From Hominimerdicola alba (GTDB lineage: Bacteria; Bacillota; Clostridia; Oscillospirales; Ruminococcaceae): a stretch of DNA of 64,000 nt. Positions 51,007 to 59,220 of the stretch are shown in pieces. The position numbers were made by a program, and so were the translations under genes. Below the pieces are notes generated by a model, which saw only the letters and a program-made list of their open reading frames with translations, searched no databases and was not told the DNA's origin. The DNA is taken from the NCBI RefSeq assembly GCF_900109655.1, contig NZ_FOAT01000002.1:121175-185174 (forward strand), written 5' to 3'. Numbering within the stretch: the first letter of the stretch is position 1; each line of letters starts with the position of its first letter.

Positions 51007-51039
51007 AAAAGCACCGTAGGTTTCATACGGTGCTTTTTT
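51007..51039 (+). terminator. Intrinsic terminator
   Basis: AAAAGCACCGTA (51007-51018) pairs perfectly with TACGGTGCTTTT (51026-51037), followed by TT. Confidence 0.85.
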
Positions 51040-51080
51040 CAGTCTGAAAATTTGTTTTCAGTTGTAAACATTTTTTGTTT

Positions 51081-51113
51081 CATATTTACTTTTAGTGAAA
51101 TATGTGGTATAAT
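51081..51113 (+). promoter_or_regulatory. lacI-type regulator promoter with overlapping inverted repeat
   Basis: TTTACT (51085-51090) and TATAAT (51108-51113) are 17 bases apart with TGG before the -10. CATATTT (51081-51087) and AAATATG (51098-51104) form a dyad across the spacer, a plausible autoregulatory operator. Confidence 0.6.
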
Positions 51114-51146
51114 ATATGAAATCAATATCATACGAGGAGGTGCAGT

Positions 51147-52139
51147 ATGAATATTTCGGAATTTGCCAAAGAAGCGGGCGTATCGGTATCGGCAGTCAGC
51201 AGATATTTCAATGACGGCTATCTTTCAGACGATAAACGTGCTCTGATAGAGGCTGCCATCGAAAGAACAGGCTATGTGCCGAGTTATTCGGCGCGGACCG
51301 TACGCTCAAAGGTGACAAAGCTCGTGGGTGTCATATTGCCTAAACTTTCCAGTGAGAGTATAGCGAGGATAACCGAGGGCATTGGCGAAGTACTGGGCGA
51401 GGAAGGCTTTGAACTTCTGCTGGTGAACACTGCCAACGACTATAACCGCGAGATAAGCTCTCTTGAACTGTTCAGGCAGAACCGTGTAGATGGCGTGATA
51501 CTGCTTGCAAGCGTCATAACCGACCTGCATCGCGCATTGCTCGCAAAAATGCGCGTACCCACGATAATTGTCGGACAGAAGCTCAAAGGCTTCAACTGTG
51601 TGTGCCATAACGATCTGGGCGCATCGTATCACATGACCAAACTCATGCTGGATAAGGGGGCGAAACGTCCTGCCTTCATCGGTGCGAACCCCGAGGATAT
51701 GGCGGCGGGAAAAGACCGCAGGGTCGGATTTGAGAAAGCTGTCCTCGATGCAGGGTTGACTCTTGATCCCAGATTTTGCGAGATAGCGAGATTCAGCATG
51801 GATTCGGGTTATGAAAAGGCAAAGCACATGTTTTCGGGCAGAGAAAAGCCCGACTGCCTGTTTTGCGCTACGGACAATATCGCGGCGGGCGCTATGCTGT
51901 ACTGCCGTGAAAACGGTATCCGTATCCCTGAAGACCTCATGATCGGTGCTGTAGGCGATTCGCGCTTTGATAAAGTGCTCTATGTGCCGCTGTCCTCTGT
52001 TCACCTGCATTATAAGACGGCGGGCAGAGAAGGTGCGAATATGCTTCTTGCTGAAATGAAAAAGAGCAGCGAGGTACACCGTATAGTTCAGCTGGAATAT
52101 GACATCATTGAAAGAGAGTCAACAAATCGTATTGGCTGA
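51147..52139 (+). CDS. LacI-family transcriptional regulator, probably of sucrose operon
   Basis: The 330-residue repressor has an N-terminal helix-turn-helix (ISEFAKEAGVSVSAVSRYFNDG, about 3-24) and hinge helix (about 45-58), and a periplasmic-binding-protein-like effector domain with VGVILPKLSSESIARITEGI (about 60) and DCLFCATDNIAAGAMLYC (about 235). It lies directly upstream of a sucrose PTS/hydrolase operon in the same orientation, so it most likely controls that operon. GGAGGTG precedes the ATG by five bases. Confidence 0.92.
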   Translation: MNISEFAKEAGVSVSAVSRYFNDGYLSDDKRALIEAAIERTGYVPSYSARTVRSKVTKLVGVILPKLSSESIARITEGIGEVLGEEGFELLLVNTANDYNREISSLELFRQNRVDGVILLASVITDLHRALLAKMRVPTIIVGQKLKGFNCVCHNDLGASYHMTKLMLDKGAKRPAFIGANPEDMAAGKDRRVGFEKAVLDAGLTLDPRFCEIARFSMDSGYEKAKHMFSGREKPDCLFCATDNIAAGAMLYCRENGIRIPEDLMIGAVGDSRFDKVLYVPLSSVHLHYKTAGREGANMLLAEMKKSSEVHRIVQLEYDIIERESTNRIG

Positions 52140-52211
52140 AATGTACAAAATTGAATGTGAAACTGTGTGAAACTTACCGAAAACCGCTCTGCAATTCTAA
52201 TTATATGCCAA

Positions 52212-52240
52212 TAGACAAGTAAAGAAAACTGTGTTATAAT
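52212..52240 (+). promoter_or_regulatory. Promoter of sucrose PTS operon
   Basis: TAGACA (52212-52217) and TATAAT (52235-52240) are 17 bases apart with TGT before the -10. Confidence 0.75.
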
Positions 52241-52252
52241 GAGATTACGATA

Positions 52253-52281
52253 TGAAAGCGTTATCACATAAATAAGTGATA
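52253..52281. promoter_or_regulatory. cre-type operator plus adjacent dyad
   Basis: TGAAAGCGTTATCA (52253-52266) fits the catabolite-responsive element consensus TGWAANCGNTNWCA at every position and lies just after the expected transcription start. TATCAC (52262-52267) and GTGATA (52276-52281) form a second overlapping dyad. CcpA or the adjacent LacI-type regulator could bind. Confidence 0.7.
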
Positions 52282-52321
52282 CATTTTCAGTAAAAAATTG
52301 GAAACAGAAAGGGTGGGTTCT

Positions 52322-54166
52322 ATGGATTACAAAATACTAGCATCTGAAATACTTGAAGCAATTGGCGGAAAACAGAACCTCGCGAGTGCAGCACACTGCG
52401 CAACAAGGTTAAGACTTGTAATAGCTGATAACAACAAGGTGAAAAAAACTGACCTCGAAAACTTTGACGGTGTCAAGGGCGTATTTGAGGCTTCAGGACA
52501 GCTTCAGATCATACTTGGCACAGGTACTGTAAACAAGGTGTATGCCGAGTTCATACAGCTTGCAGGCATTGAGGCTGCTTCCAAGGAAGATGTTAAGAAA
52601 GCGGCAGCGGCGAGGTCTCCCTGGTACAAGAGAGCTATCAAGACACTTGGTGATGTATTCGTACCTATCATACCTGCAATAGTTGCCACAGGTCTTCTGT
52701 GCGGACTTCTGGGCGGTCTTTCAAAGGCATTCCCGAGCATGGCGGACAGCCATCTGTATACCCTGCTGGATATGTTCTCCAACGCAGCGTTAACATTCCT
52801 GCCGATACTCATAGCTGTAAGTGCAGCTAAGATATTCGGCGCAAACATCTATCTTGGTGCGGTTATCGGTATGATAATGATCCACCCCAATCTTGTAAAT
52901 GCATGGTCTGTTGGCGACGGCAGCGGTCTTCCCACACTCTGGTCTTGGTTCGGTCTGTGGAATATCAACGCATCGGGCTATCAGGGTCACGTTATACCCG
53001 TAGTTATCGCGATCCTTCTGCTGTCAGTCATTGAAAAATGGCTGCACAAGCACGTTCCCGAGATGTTCGACCTCTTTGTTACACCTCTGGTATCCGTTCT
53101 TGTAACAGGATTCCTTACAATGACAGTTATCGGTCCTGTGTTCGCACAGCTCGAATCTTGGGTACTTACCGGTGCACAGTGGCTCATCGCCCTGCCTTTC
53201 GGTATCGGTTCATTTGTTATGGGTGCTGTTTATGCTCCTACAGTTGTTGCAGGCGTTCACCATATGTACAACGCTATCGAGCTTTCGATGCTGGCTGACA
53301 ACGGTCAGAACATCTGGATGCCTATCGCAACAGCAGCTAACGTAGCACAGGGTGCTGCAGCTCTGGCAGTAGCTCTCAAGACTCAGAACAAGAAGATCAA
53401 GTCTATGGCTCTTCCTGCTTCACTTTCCGCATTTATGGGTATTACTGAGCCTGCTATCTTCGGTGTAAATGTACGTTTCGGCAAGCCCCTGGTAGCAGGT
53501 ATGGCAGGCGGCGCCTGCGGCGCAGCAGTAGCTTCCATGATGAACGTATACGCAACTGCAAACGGCGTTACAGGTATATTCGGTTTCCTGATCACAACCG
53601 ACAGCTTCTTCGGCTATCTGCTCACATTCGCAGTAGCAGCAGTTGTAGCATTCGTTCTTTCCTGGATACTCTACGCACCTACCAAGGAAAAGGTTCCTGC
53701 TAAGGAGTACAAGGATAACTGTGTATACTCTCCTATGAGCGGCAGAGCTATCGCTCTGGAAGAAGTTCCCGATAAGACCTTTGCAGAAGGCACACTCGGA
53801 CTGGGCGCAGCAATTGATCCTATGGACGGCAAGGTAGTTGCTCCCGCAGACGGCAAGGTTTCTACACTGTTTGATTCTCATCACGCTGTTGGTCTGACCC
53901 TTGATAACGGCATGGAGCTGTTCGTTCATATCGGTATGAACACTGTTGAACTCGGCGGCGAAGGCTTTGACGCTTATGTCAAGGAGGGTGACAGAGTTTC
54001 CCGCGGAGATACCCTCATAACCTTCGATATCCAGACACTGAAGAACAAGGGTTACAGCGTTATCAGCCCCGTTATCATTACTAATGTAGATGATTTCAAG
54101 GATATCCGCAGAACTGCTGACGGCGGCATAAACTACTATGACGAACTGATCACAACCCAAAAGTGA
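52322..54166 (+). CDS. Sucrose/beta-glucoside PTS transporter subunit IIBCA
   Basis: The 614-residue fused permease has an EIIB domain with the phosphorylated Cys in SAAHCATRLRLVI (about 20-32), an EIIC domain (about 100-450) of eight to ten membrane helices, and a C-terminal EIIA domain with the His-bearing stretch MELFVHIGMNTVELGGEGF (about 530-548). The order B-C-A is that of the glucose-sucrose superfamily. With GH32 hydrolase and fructokinase downstream, the substrate is probably sucrose imported as sucrose-6-phosphate. ATG 52322 lies after AAAGGGTGGG; an upstream frame of eight codons is less likely. Confidence 0.93.
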   Translation: MDYKILASEILEAIGGKQNLASAAHCATRLRLVIADNNKVKKTDLENFDGVKGVFEASGQLQIILGTGTVNKVYAEFIQLAGIEAASKEDVKKAAAARSPWYKRAIKTLGDVFVPIIPAIVATGLLCGLLGGLSKAFPSMADSHLYTLLDMFSNAALTFLPILIAVSAAKIFGANIYLGAVIGMIMIHPNLVNAWSVGDGSGLPTLWSWFGLWNINASGYQGHVIPVVIAILLLSVIEKWLHKHVPEMFDLFVTPLVSVLVTGFLTMTVIGPVFAQLESWVLTGAQWLIALPFGIGSFVMGAVYAPTVVAGVHHMYNAIELSMLADNGQNIWMPIATAANVAQGAAALAVALKTQNKKIKSMALPASLSAFMGITEPAIFGVNVRFGKPLVAGMAGGACGAAVASMMNVYATANGVTGIFGFLITTDSFFGYLLTFAVAAVVAFVLSWILYAPTKEKVPAKEYKDNCVYSPMSGRAIALEEVPDKTFAEGTLGLGAAIDPMDGKVVAPADGKVSTLFDSHHAVGLTLDNGMELFVHIGMNTVELGGEGFDAYVKEGDRVSRGDTLITFDIQTLKNKGYSVISPVIITNVDDFKDIRRTADGGINYYDELITTQK

Positions 54167-54193
54167 TGATCCCCACGGACGGTGAATCGGTAT

Positions 54194-55534
54194 ATGAAAA
54201 ATGATTTCAGACAAAAGCTTCATCTTGAGCCTAAAAGTGGCTGGATAAACGATCCCAACGGTCTCTGTTATTTCAAGGGCGAATACCATGTATACTATCA
54301 GTATTCGCCCGATAGTCCCTCAGGCAGCGGAAGAAAATGCTGGGGACACTGGAAAAGTCCCGATCTTATCAGCTGGCGTTCAACAGGAACAGTGCTTTTC
54401 CCCGATACACCCGATGATAAGGACGGCGTATATTCGGGCTGTGGATTTGTTAAAGACGATACGTTGTATCTGTTCTACACAGGCAACGTCAAAGAGGACG
54501 GCGACCACGATTATATAACATCGGGGCGCGGTGCCAACGTTATACTGGTCACGACAAAAAACGGGCACGATATGAGCCCGAAGAAAATACTACTGAGAAA
54601 CTCCGATTACCCCGCAGAATGTTCCTGCCATGTCCGCGACCCCAAGGTATGGGAGGAAGACGGCAGGTACCATATGGTGCTTGGCGCAAGGACATTGCAG
54701 GATATAGGCTGCGTGCTCCACTATGTGTCCGATGACCTTGAAAACTGGACTTTCCTTGAAAAATATACCGCTGATGATATGGGTTATATGTGGGAATGTC
54801 CCGATGAATTCACAATAGACGGACAGAGATTCCTGAGCATATCCCCTCAGGGGCTTGTTCACGGAAAGTTCGATAACCAGAATGTTTACAGCTCGGGGCA
54901 TTACCGTATGGAAAACGGCAATCTCACCGATTTTACTGAATGGGACAAAGGCTTCGATTTCTATGCGCCCCAGAGCTTTGAAGCACCCGACGGCAGGCGT
55001 ATACTGCTGGGCTGGGAGGGCATAGGGGATATACCCTATACCAATCCCACGGTGGAACTGGGCTGGCAGCACTGCCTGACTCTTCCACGCGAACTGACAG
55101 TTACCGATGACGGAAAAATACTGCAAAACCCCGTGAGAGAACTTGATTCTCTCCGCAAAAACGCCGCCCCTATAAACAGCGGCGATACGGTAAAGATCAG
55201 TCTCCCGTTTGACCTTGCTGCAAAAGCGGCGGGGGATATAAAGGTGAGATTTGATAACGTCCTGCAATTCGTATCCTGCGGCAGTGAATCCAAACTTGAA
55301 TTCCTGAACGACAGCGCAGGCTGCGGCAGAGATGTAAGATACGCATATATCCCCGAATTGAGGGATATACGTATCATAGCCGATAAAGCTTCGGTTGAAG
55401 TGTACATCAACGGCGGTGAAACAGTAATGTCAGCCAGAATGTACCCCGAGGATACCGAGATAACTCTGTCGGCTGAAGGCATAAGCGGAACCTTATATGA
55501 ACTAAACGGGATCGAGGTGATAACCGATGAATAA
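54194..55534 (+). CDS. GH32 sucrose-6-phosphate hydrolase / beta-fructosidase
   Basis: The 446-residue cytosolic enzyme (no signal peptide) has the GH32 nucleophile Asp20 in WINDPNG, the transition-state RDP motif in CHVRDPKVW (about 146-154) and the acid/base Glu in MWECPDEF (about 199-206). The C-terminal beta-sandwich begins near 330. Cytosolic location and the PTS context favour sucrose-6-phosphate as substrate. I chose ATG 54194, eight bases after GGTGA; GTG 54182 is the alternative. The next gene overlaps by eight bases. Confidence 0.93.
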   Translation: MKNDFRQKLHLEPKSGWINDPNGLCYFKGEYHVYYQYSPDSPSGSGRKCWGHWKSPDLISWRSTGTVLFPDTPDDKDGVYSGCGFVKDDTLYLFYTGNVKEDGDHDYITSGRGANVILVTTKNGHDMSPKKILLRNSDYPAECSCHVRDPKVWEEDGRYHMVLGARTLQDIGCVLHYVSDDLENWTFLEKYTADDMGYMWECPDEFTIDGQRFLSISPQGLVHGKFDNQNVYSSGHYRMENGNLTDFTEWDKGFDFYAPQSFEAPDGRRILLGWEGIGDIPYTNPTVELGWQHCLTLPRELTVTDDGKILQNPVRELDSLRKNAAPINSGDTVKISLPFDLAAKAAGDIKVRFDNVLQFVSCGSESKLEFLNDSAGCGRDVRYAYIPELRDIRIIADKASVEVYINGGETVMSARMYPEDTEITLSAEGISGTLYELNGIEVITDE

Positions 55535-56489
55535 TGTGCTTGCAGCGATAGGTGAAGCGCTTATCGATTTTATCCCCGACAGGAGCGGCTGTTCATTCGA
55601 TGAAGTGGGTGCATTTTCTCCAAAAGTCGGCGGAGCTCCCGCAAATGTGTGCGCGGCATTCTCAAAGCTGGGCGGAAAGTCAAAAATGATAACTCAGCTT
55701 GGCGATGACCCTTTTGGGCACAAGATAATCGGTGAGCTGAAATCTGTAAATGTGGATACGAGCTGCATCTCTCTTACAGACGAAGCAAATACAGCTCTAG
55801 CTTTCGTATCCCTTGAAAAAGACGGCGGCAGAACGTTCTCATTTTACCGCAAGCCCTCGGCAGATATGCTGTACAGCGCCGAAAGTGTAAAGGTAGAATA
55901 CTTCGATGATGTTTTCGCCCTGCATTTCTGCAGTGTGGATATCGGAGATTTCCCGATGAAGCAGGCGCATAAGAAAGCCATCGGGATAATGCGGGAAAAA
56001 GGCGGCATAATAAGCTTTGATCCCAATCTTCGCTTCAATCTCTGGAACAGCACAGAAGCACTTGTCGGTGCAGTACGCGAGTTCATTCCCCTCAGCGATA
56101 TCGTCAAGATATCCGATGAAGAACTCAGCTATGTAACAGGTGCAGATGATATCGAAACAGGCGTAAAAATGCTCTTTGGTCAGGGCGTGAAGCTTGTGCT
56201 TTATACCTGCGGCGCTGACGGCGCTTATGCATTCACGGAGAATGTTAAGGTCTATGCACCGTCGCTAAAGGTGAATGCAGTTGATACAACAGGTGCAGGC
56301 GATGGTTTCACAGGTTCGTTTCTGTGGAAGCTGAGAGATATCACCTCGGGTGACGATATCCTTGGGAGTATCACCGAAGAAAAACTTCTGGAATGTTTAA
56401 CGTTCGCCAACAGTTTCTGTGCGCTGAGCGTTCAGCGAAAAGGTGCGATAGCGTCTTATCCTGCTTTGGACGAGATGCAGATAAAATAA
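55527..56489 (+). CDS. PfkB-family fructokinase
   Basis: The 320-residue sugar kinase has the N-terminal GEALIDFIPD and GGAPANVCAAFSKLGGKS (about 36-53), and the C-terminal catalytic motif DTTGAGDGFTGSFLW (about 253-267) with the base Asp. It phosphorylates the fructose released by the GH32 enzyme, completing sucrose entry to glycolysis. Start and upstream stop overlap by eight bases. Confidence 0.93.
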   Translation: MNNVLAAIGEALIDFIPDRSGCSFDEVGAFSPKVGGAPANVCAAFSKLGGKSKMITQLGDDPFGHKIIGELKSVNVDTSCISLTDEANTALAFVSLEKDGGRTFSFYRKPSADMLYSAESVKVEYFDDVFALHFCSVDIGDFPMKQAHKKAIGIMREKGGIISFDPNLRFNLWNSTEALVGAVREFIPLSDIVKISDEELSYVTGADDIETGVKMLFGQGVKLVLYTCGADGAYAFTENVKVYAPSLKVNAVDTTGAGDGFTGSFLWKLRDITSGDDILGSITEEKLLECLTFANSFCALSVQRKGAIASYPALDEMQIK

Positions 56490-56513
56490 TATGACACGAA
56501 AGGAATAACTGCT

Positions 56514-56774
56514 ATGAAAGAATTCACATACATTATTGAAGACGAGATAGGTATCCACGCAAGACCCGCAGGCAATCTGGTGAAGCTTATAAAAACTTTT
56601 TCCAGCACCGTGACACTCGAGAAAGAGGGTAAGCCTCCTGTCAGCGGAACAGCCCTGATGAAGATCATGGGACTGGGCGTAAAATGCGGCGATACAGTCA
56701 AGTTCACCATTGAGGGCGAAGACGAAGAAGAGGCATTTCAGCAGATCGCAGAATTCATGGACGCTAATCTTTAA
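56514..56774 (+). CDS. HPr-like phosphocarrier without regulatory serine
   Basis: The 86-residue HPr has the phosphorylated His15 in GIHARPAGNLVKL. The region that carries regulatory Ser46 in Firmicutes HPr (KSIMGVMSLG) reads TALMKIMGLG, so the serine position holds Ala47 after a one-residue shift. It can therefore serve the PTS phosphorelay but should not form P-Ser-HPr, the CcpA corepressor. It is encoded between fructokinase and enzyme I in the sucrose operon; GAAAGGA precedes the ATG. Confidence 0.9.
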   Translation: MKEFTYIIEDEIGIHARPAGNLVKLIKTFSSTVTLEKEGKPPVSGTALMKIMGLGVKCGDTVKFTIEGEDEEEAFQQIAEFMDANL

Positions 56775-56792
56775 ACAAATGAAAGGGCGGTG

Positions 56793-58433
56793 ATGGTTAT
56801 GGACGTTTATCATGGCAAAGGAGTCTATGGTGCGGTCGCAGTCGGCAAAGTATCTGTATTCAGCCGTAGTTCGATCGATGTCCGCCGCATGACTGTCGAT
56901 GATGCAGAAAAAGAACTCGCGCGTGTTGAAGTTGCCAAGGAAATGGCAGTCGGACAGCTCGAGGAGATACACAGCAAAGCCCTCAAAGAGGTAGGCGAAG
57001 CCAATGCCGAGATATTTGAGGTCCACATGATGATGCTTGATGACGAGGACTATAACGACTCCATAAAAAGCATCATCGAGACCCAGAAGGTCAATGCCGA
57101 ATACGCCGTTGCTGTCACAGCTGATAATTTTGCCGAGATGTTCTCAAGCATGGACGATGCCTATATGCAGGCTCGTGCCGCTGATGTAAAGGATATCTCC
57201 GAACGTCTTATCGCTTGCCTGACAGGCGGCGGAAAGGCGCAGAACAGTTCAGATGAAAAAATGATAATCTGTGCCGATGACCTTGCCCCCAGTGAGACCG
57301 TTTCTCTTGACAAGGATAAGGTGCTTGCCTTTGTCACAGCCTTCGGTTCTTCAAATTCTCACACAGCCATACTCGCCAGAAATATGAATATCCCTGCGGT
57401 AATATGCGCAGGTGAGGACTTCCTCAAAAATATCCATGACGGCGATATGCTCATCGTTGACGGTCATACAGGTGAACTTATAGTTTCGCCCGATGATGCA
57501 ACTATAGCAAAATACACCGCAAAGCAGGCTGAGGACGCTAGAAAGAAACAGCTTTTACAGGAGCTGAAAGGCAAGGAAAATGTCACCCTTGACGGTACCA
57601 AAATAAACATTTTCGCCAATATCGGCGGAGTGGGCAGTATCGGTTCTGTGCTTGCCAATGATGCAGGCGGCATAGGTCTGTTCAGAAGCGAATTCCTTTA
57701 TCTGGAAAGCGAGGACTATCCCACTGAGGAACAGCAGTTCAGCGCTTACCGCAAAGTCCTGGAAAGTATGGCAGGAAAGAAAGTCATTATCCGCACTCTT
57801 GATATCGGCGCAGATAAGCAGATAGACTATTTTGGCCTTGAAAAGGAAGAAAATCCCGCACTGGGTCTCAGGGCTGTGCGCATATGCCTTACCCGCCCCG
57901 AGATATTCAAGACCCAGCTGAGGGCGCTGTACCGAGCTTCTGCCTTTGGTGATCTGGGCATAATGTTCCCGATGATAACAAGCGTTTCGGAAGTTGAAAA
58001 GTGCATAGCTGCCTGCGAGGAAGTAAAAGCGGAACTTAAAAACGACGGCATAAGGTTCAATGAGGATACCGAGATAGGCATAATGATAGAAACTCCCGCC
58101 GCTGCCATGATAAGCGATCTTCTCGCACCGATGGTAGACTTTTTCAGCGTAGGCACCAACGATCTTACGCAGTACACTCTCGCCTGCGACCGCCAGAACG
58201 CAAGGCTCGAACCCTTTGTCGATACCCACCATGAAGCTGTGCTTCGCCTTATCGAGATGTCGGCAAAGAACGCCCACAATAACGGTACATGGATAGGAAT
58301 ATGCGGTGAACTTGCGGCTGACCTGACCCTTACCGAAACTTTCATGCGCATGGGCATAGACGAACTTTCAGTTTCTCCGCCCTATGTGCTTCCTCTCCGC
58401 GAAAAGGTGAGAAGCCTTGATCTCAGCAGATGA
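56793..58433 (+). CDS. ptsI: PTS enzyme I (PEP-protein phosphotransferase)
   Basis: The 546-residue enzyme has the active His (about 190) in SSNSHTAILARNMNIPAV and the PEP-binding barrel with GIGLFRSEFLYL (about 288-299), MIETPAAAM and FFSVGTNDLTQYTLACDRQN (about 450-469). It is slightly shorter than typical enzyme I. I chose ATG 56793 behind GAAAGGGCGG; GTG 56790 and ATG 56799 are alternatives. Together with HPr it makes the operon independent of housekeeping PTS genes. Confidence 0.94.
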   Translation: MVMDVYHGKGVYGAVAVGKVSVFSRSSIDVRRMTVDDAEKELARVEVAKEMAVGQLEEIHSKALKEVGEANAEIFEVHMMMLDDEDYNDSIKSIIETQKVNAEYAVAVTADNFAEMFSSMDDAYMQARAADVKDISERLIACLTGGGKAQNSSDEKMIICADDLAPSETVSLDKDKVLAFVTAFGSSNSHTAILARNMNIPAVICAGEDFLKNIHDGDMLIVDGHTGELIVSPDDATIAKYTAKQAEDARKKQLLQELKGKENVTLDGTKINIFANIGGVGSIGSVLANDAGGIGLFRSEFLYLESEDYPTEEQQFSAYRKVLESMAGKKVIIRTLDIGADKQIDYFGLEKEENPALGLRAVRICLTRPEIFKTQLRALYRASAFGDLGIMFPMITSVSEVEKCIAACEEVKAELKNDGIRFNEDTEIGIMIETPAAAMISDLLAPMVDFFSVGTNDLTQYTLACDRQNARLEPFVDTHHEAVLRLIEMSAKNAHNNGTWIGICGELAADLTLTETFMRMGIDELSVSPPYVLPLREKVRSLDLSR

Positions 58434-58444
58434 TATGTTTTTAC

Positions 58445-58478
58445 GACCGTGCAGACGATCTCTGCGCGGTCTTTTTTT
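58445..58478 (+). terminator. Terminator of sucrose operon
   Basis: GACCGTGCAGA (58445-58455) pairs with TCTGCGCGGTC (58461-58471; one G-T pair), followed by seven T. Confidence 0.88.
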
Positions 58479-58548
58479 GCAAAAATATGCTCGCCATACA
58501 TCAAAGGGAATTCCGATGCCCGGTGTCGGAATCCGCTTTGCGTTTTAT

Positions 58549-58577
58549 TTGACAAAGTTCAGCTTTTGTGCTATAAT
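58549..58577 (+). promoter_or_regulatory. Promoter of NUDIX gene
   Basis: TTGACA (58549-58554) and TATAAT (58572-58577) are 17 bases apart with TGC before the -10. Confidence 0.85.
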
Positions 58578-58613
58578 CGCTATTGTATAAATCCGTATCT
58601 GAGGAAGAACATT

Positions 58614-59111
58614 ATGAAAAAAATTGAAATACTCGGTGCAAACCGTTTTGAAACCTTTACTAAAACTCGTTCAGGCAGTCGGGCTGTCATTATAAATAAC
58701 GGTAAGATCCTTCTTTCACATGAGACCCAATCGGGTTGGTGGCTGATACCCGGCGGAGGCCTTGAAGAGAATGAATCACTCGAAGAATGTTGTGCAAGAG
58801 AAGTTGAAGAGGAGACCGGATATATAGTATCGCCTGTTCAAAAATTCCTGATCCTTCATGAGTACTACGAGGAATATTGCTATATCAGTCATTATTATGT
58901 ATGCGAAGTAACGGGTCGCGGGCATATATCCTTGACAGAAGCAGAGAAGAAACGTGGTCTTGAACCTCAATGGCTCCCACTAGATGAAGCGGTGGATATA
59001 TTTTCCTGCCATCAGAAGTATGCAGAAATCAGTGAGGAAAAACGTGGTTCATACCTGCGGGAATACACTGCACTGCTAGAGTATATTAAACTTAAACAGC
59101 GATTTGAATAA
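58614..59111 (+). CDS. NUDIX hydrolase
   Basis: The 165-residue protein has a complete Nudix box, GGLEENESLEECCAREVEEETG (about 47-68 with REVEEETG), which binds Mg2+ and cleaves nucleoside-diphosphate-X compounds. The substrate is not predictable. GAGGAAG precedes the ATG; the promoter at 58549-58577 excludes longer frames. Codon choice looks more AT-rich than in the sucrose operon next to it. Confidence 0.9.
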   Translation: MKKIEILGANRFETFTKTRSGSRAVIINNGKILLSHETQSGWWLIPGGGLEENESLEECCAREVEEETGYIVSPVQKFLILHEYYEEYCYISHYYVCEVTGRGHISLTEAEKKRGLEPQWLPLDEAVDIFSCHQKYAEISEEKRGSYLREYTALLEYIKLKQRFE

Positions 59112-59130
59112 GAGGTCGACCAAAAAAGAA

Positions 59131-59160
59131 CCCCGCATTATATATGCGGGGGACTTTTTT
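59131..59160. terminator. Bidirectional terminator
   Basis: CCCCGCAT (59131-59138) pairs with ATGCGGGG (59144-59151), with T-runs on both strands. It ends the NUDIX gene and probably the convergent dockerin gene. Confidence 0.75.
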
Positions 59161-59220
59161 GGGGGGAGGTTATTTATAAGAGGATTTATTGCTTTTTATA
59201 TTATTGATCCGTTTCTATTA

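Noticed and set aside
53420..54289. 289-codon minus-strand open frame across the PTS gene and the GH32 start
   Set aside because: It is antisense to two genes with full domain motifs, has no promoter or ribosome site, and is rich in Cys and Tyr as expected for a shadow.
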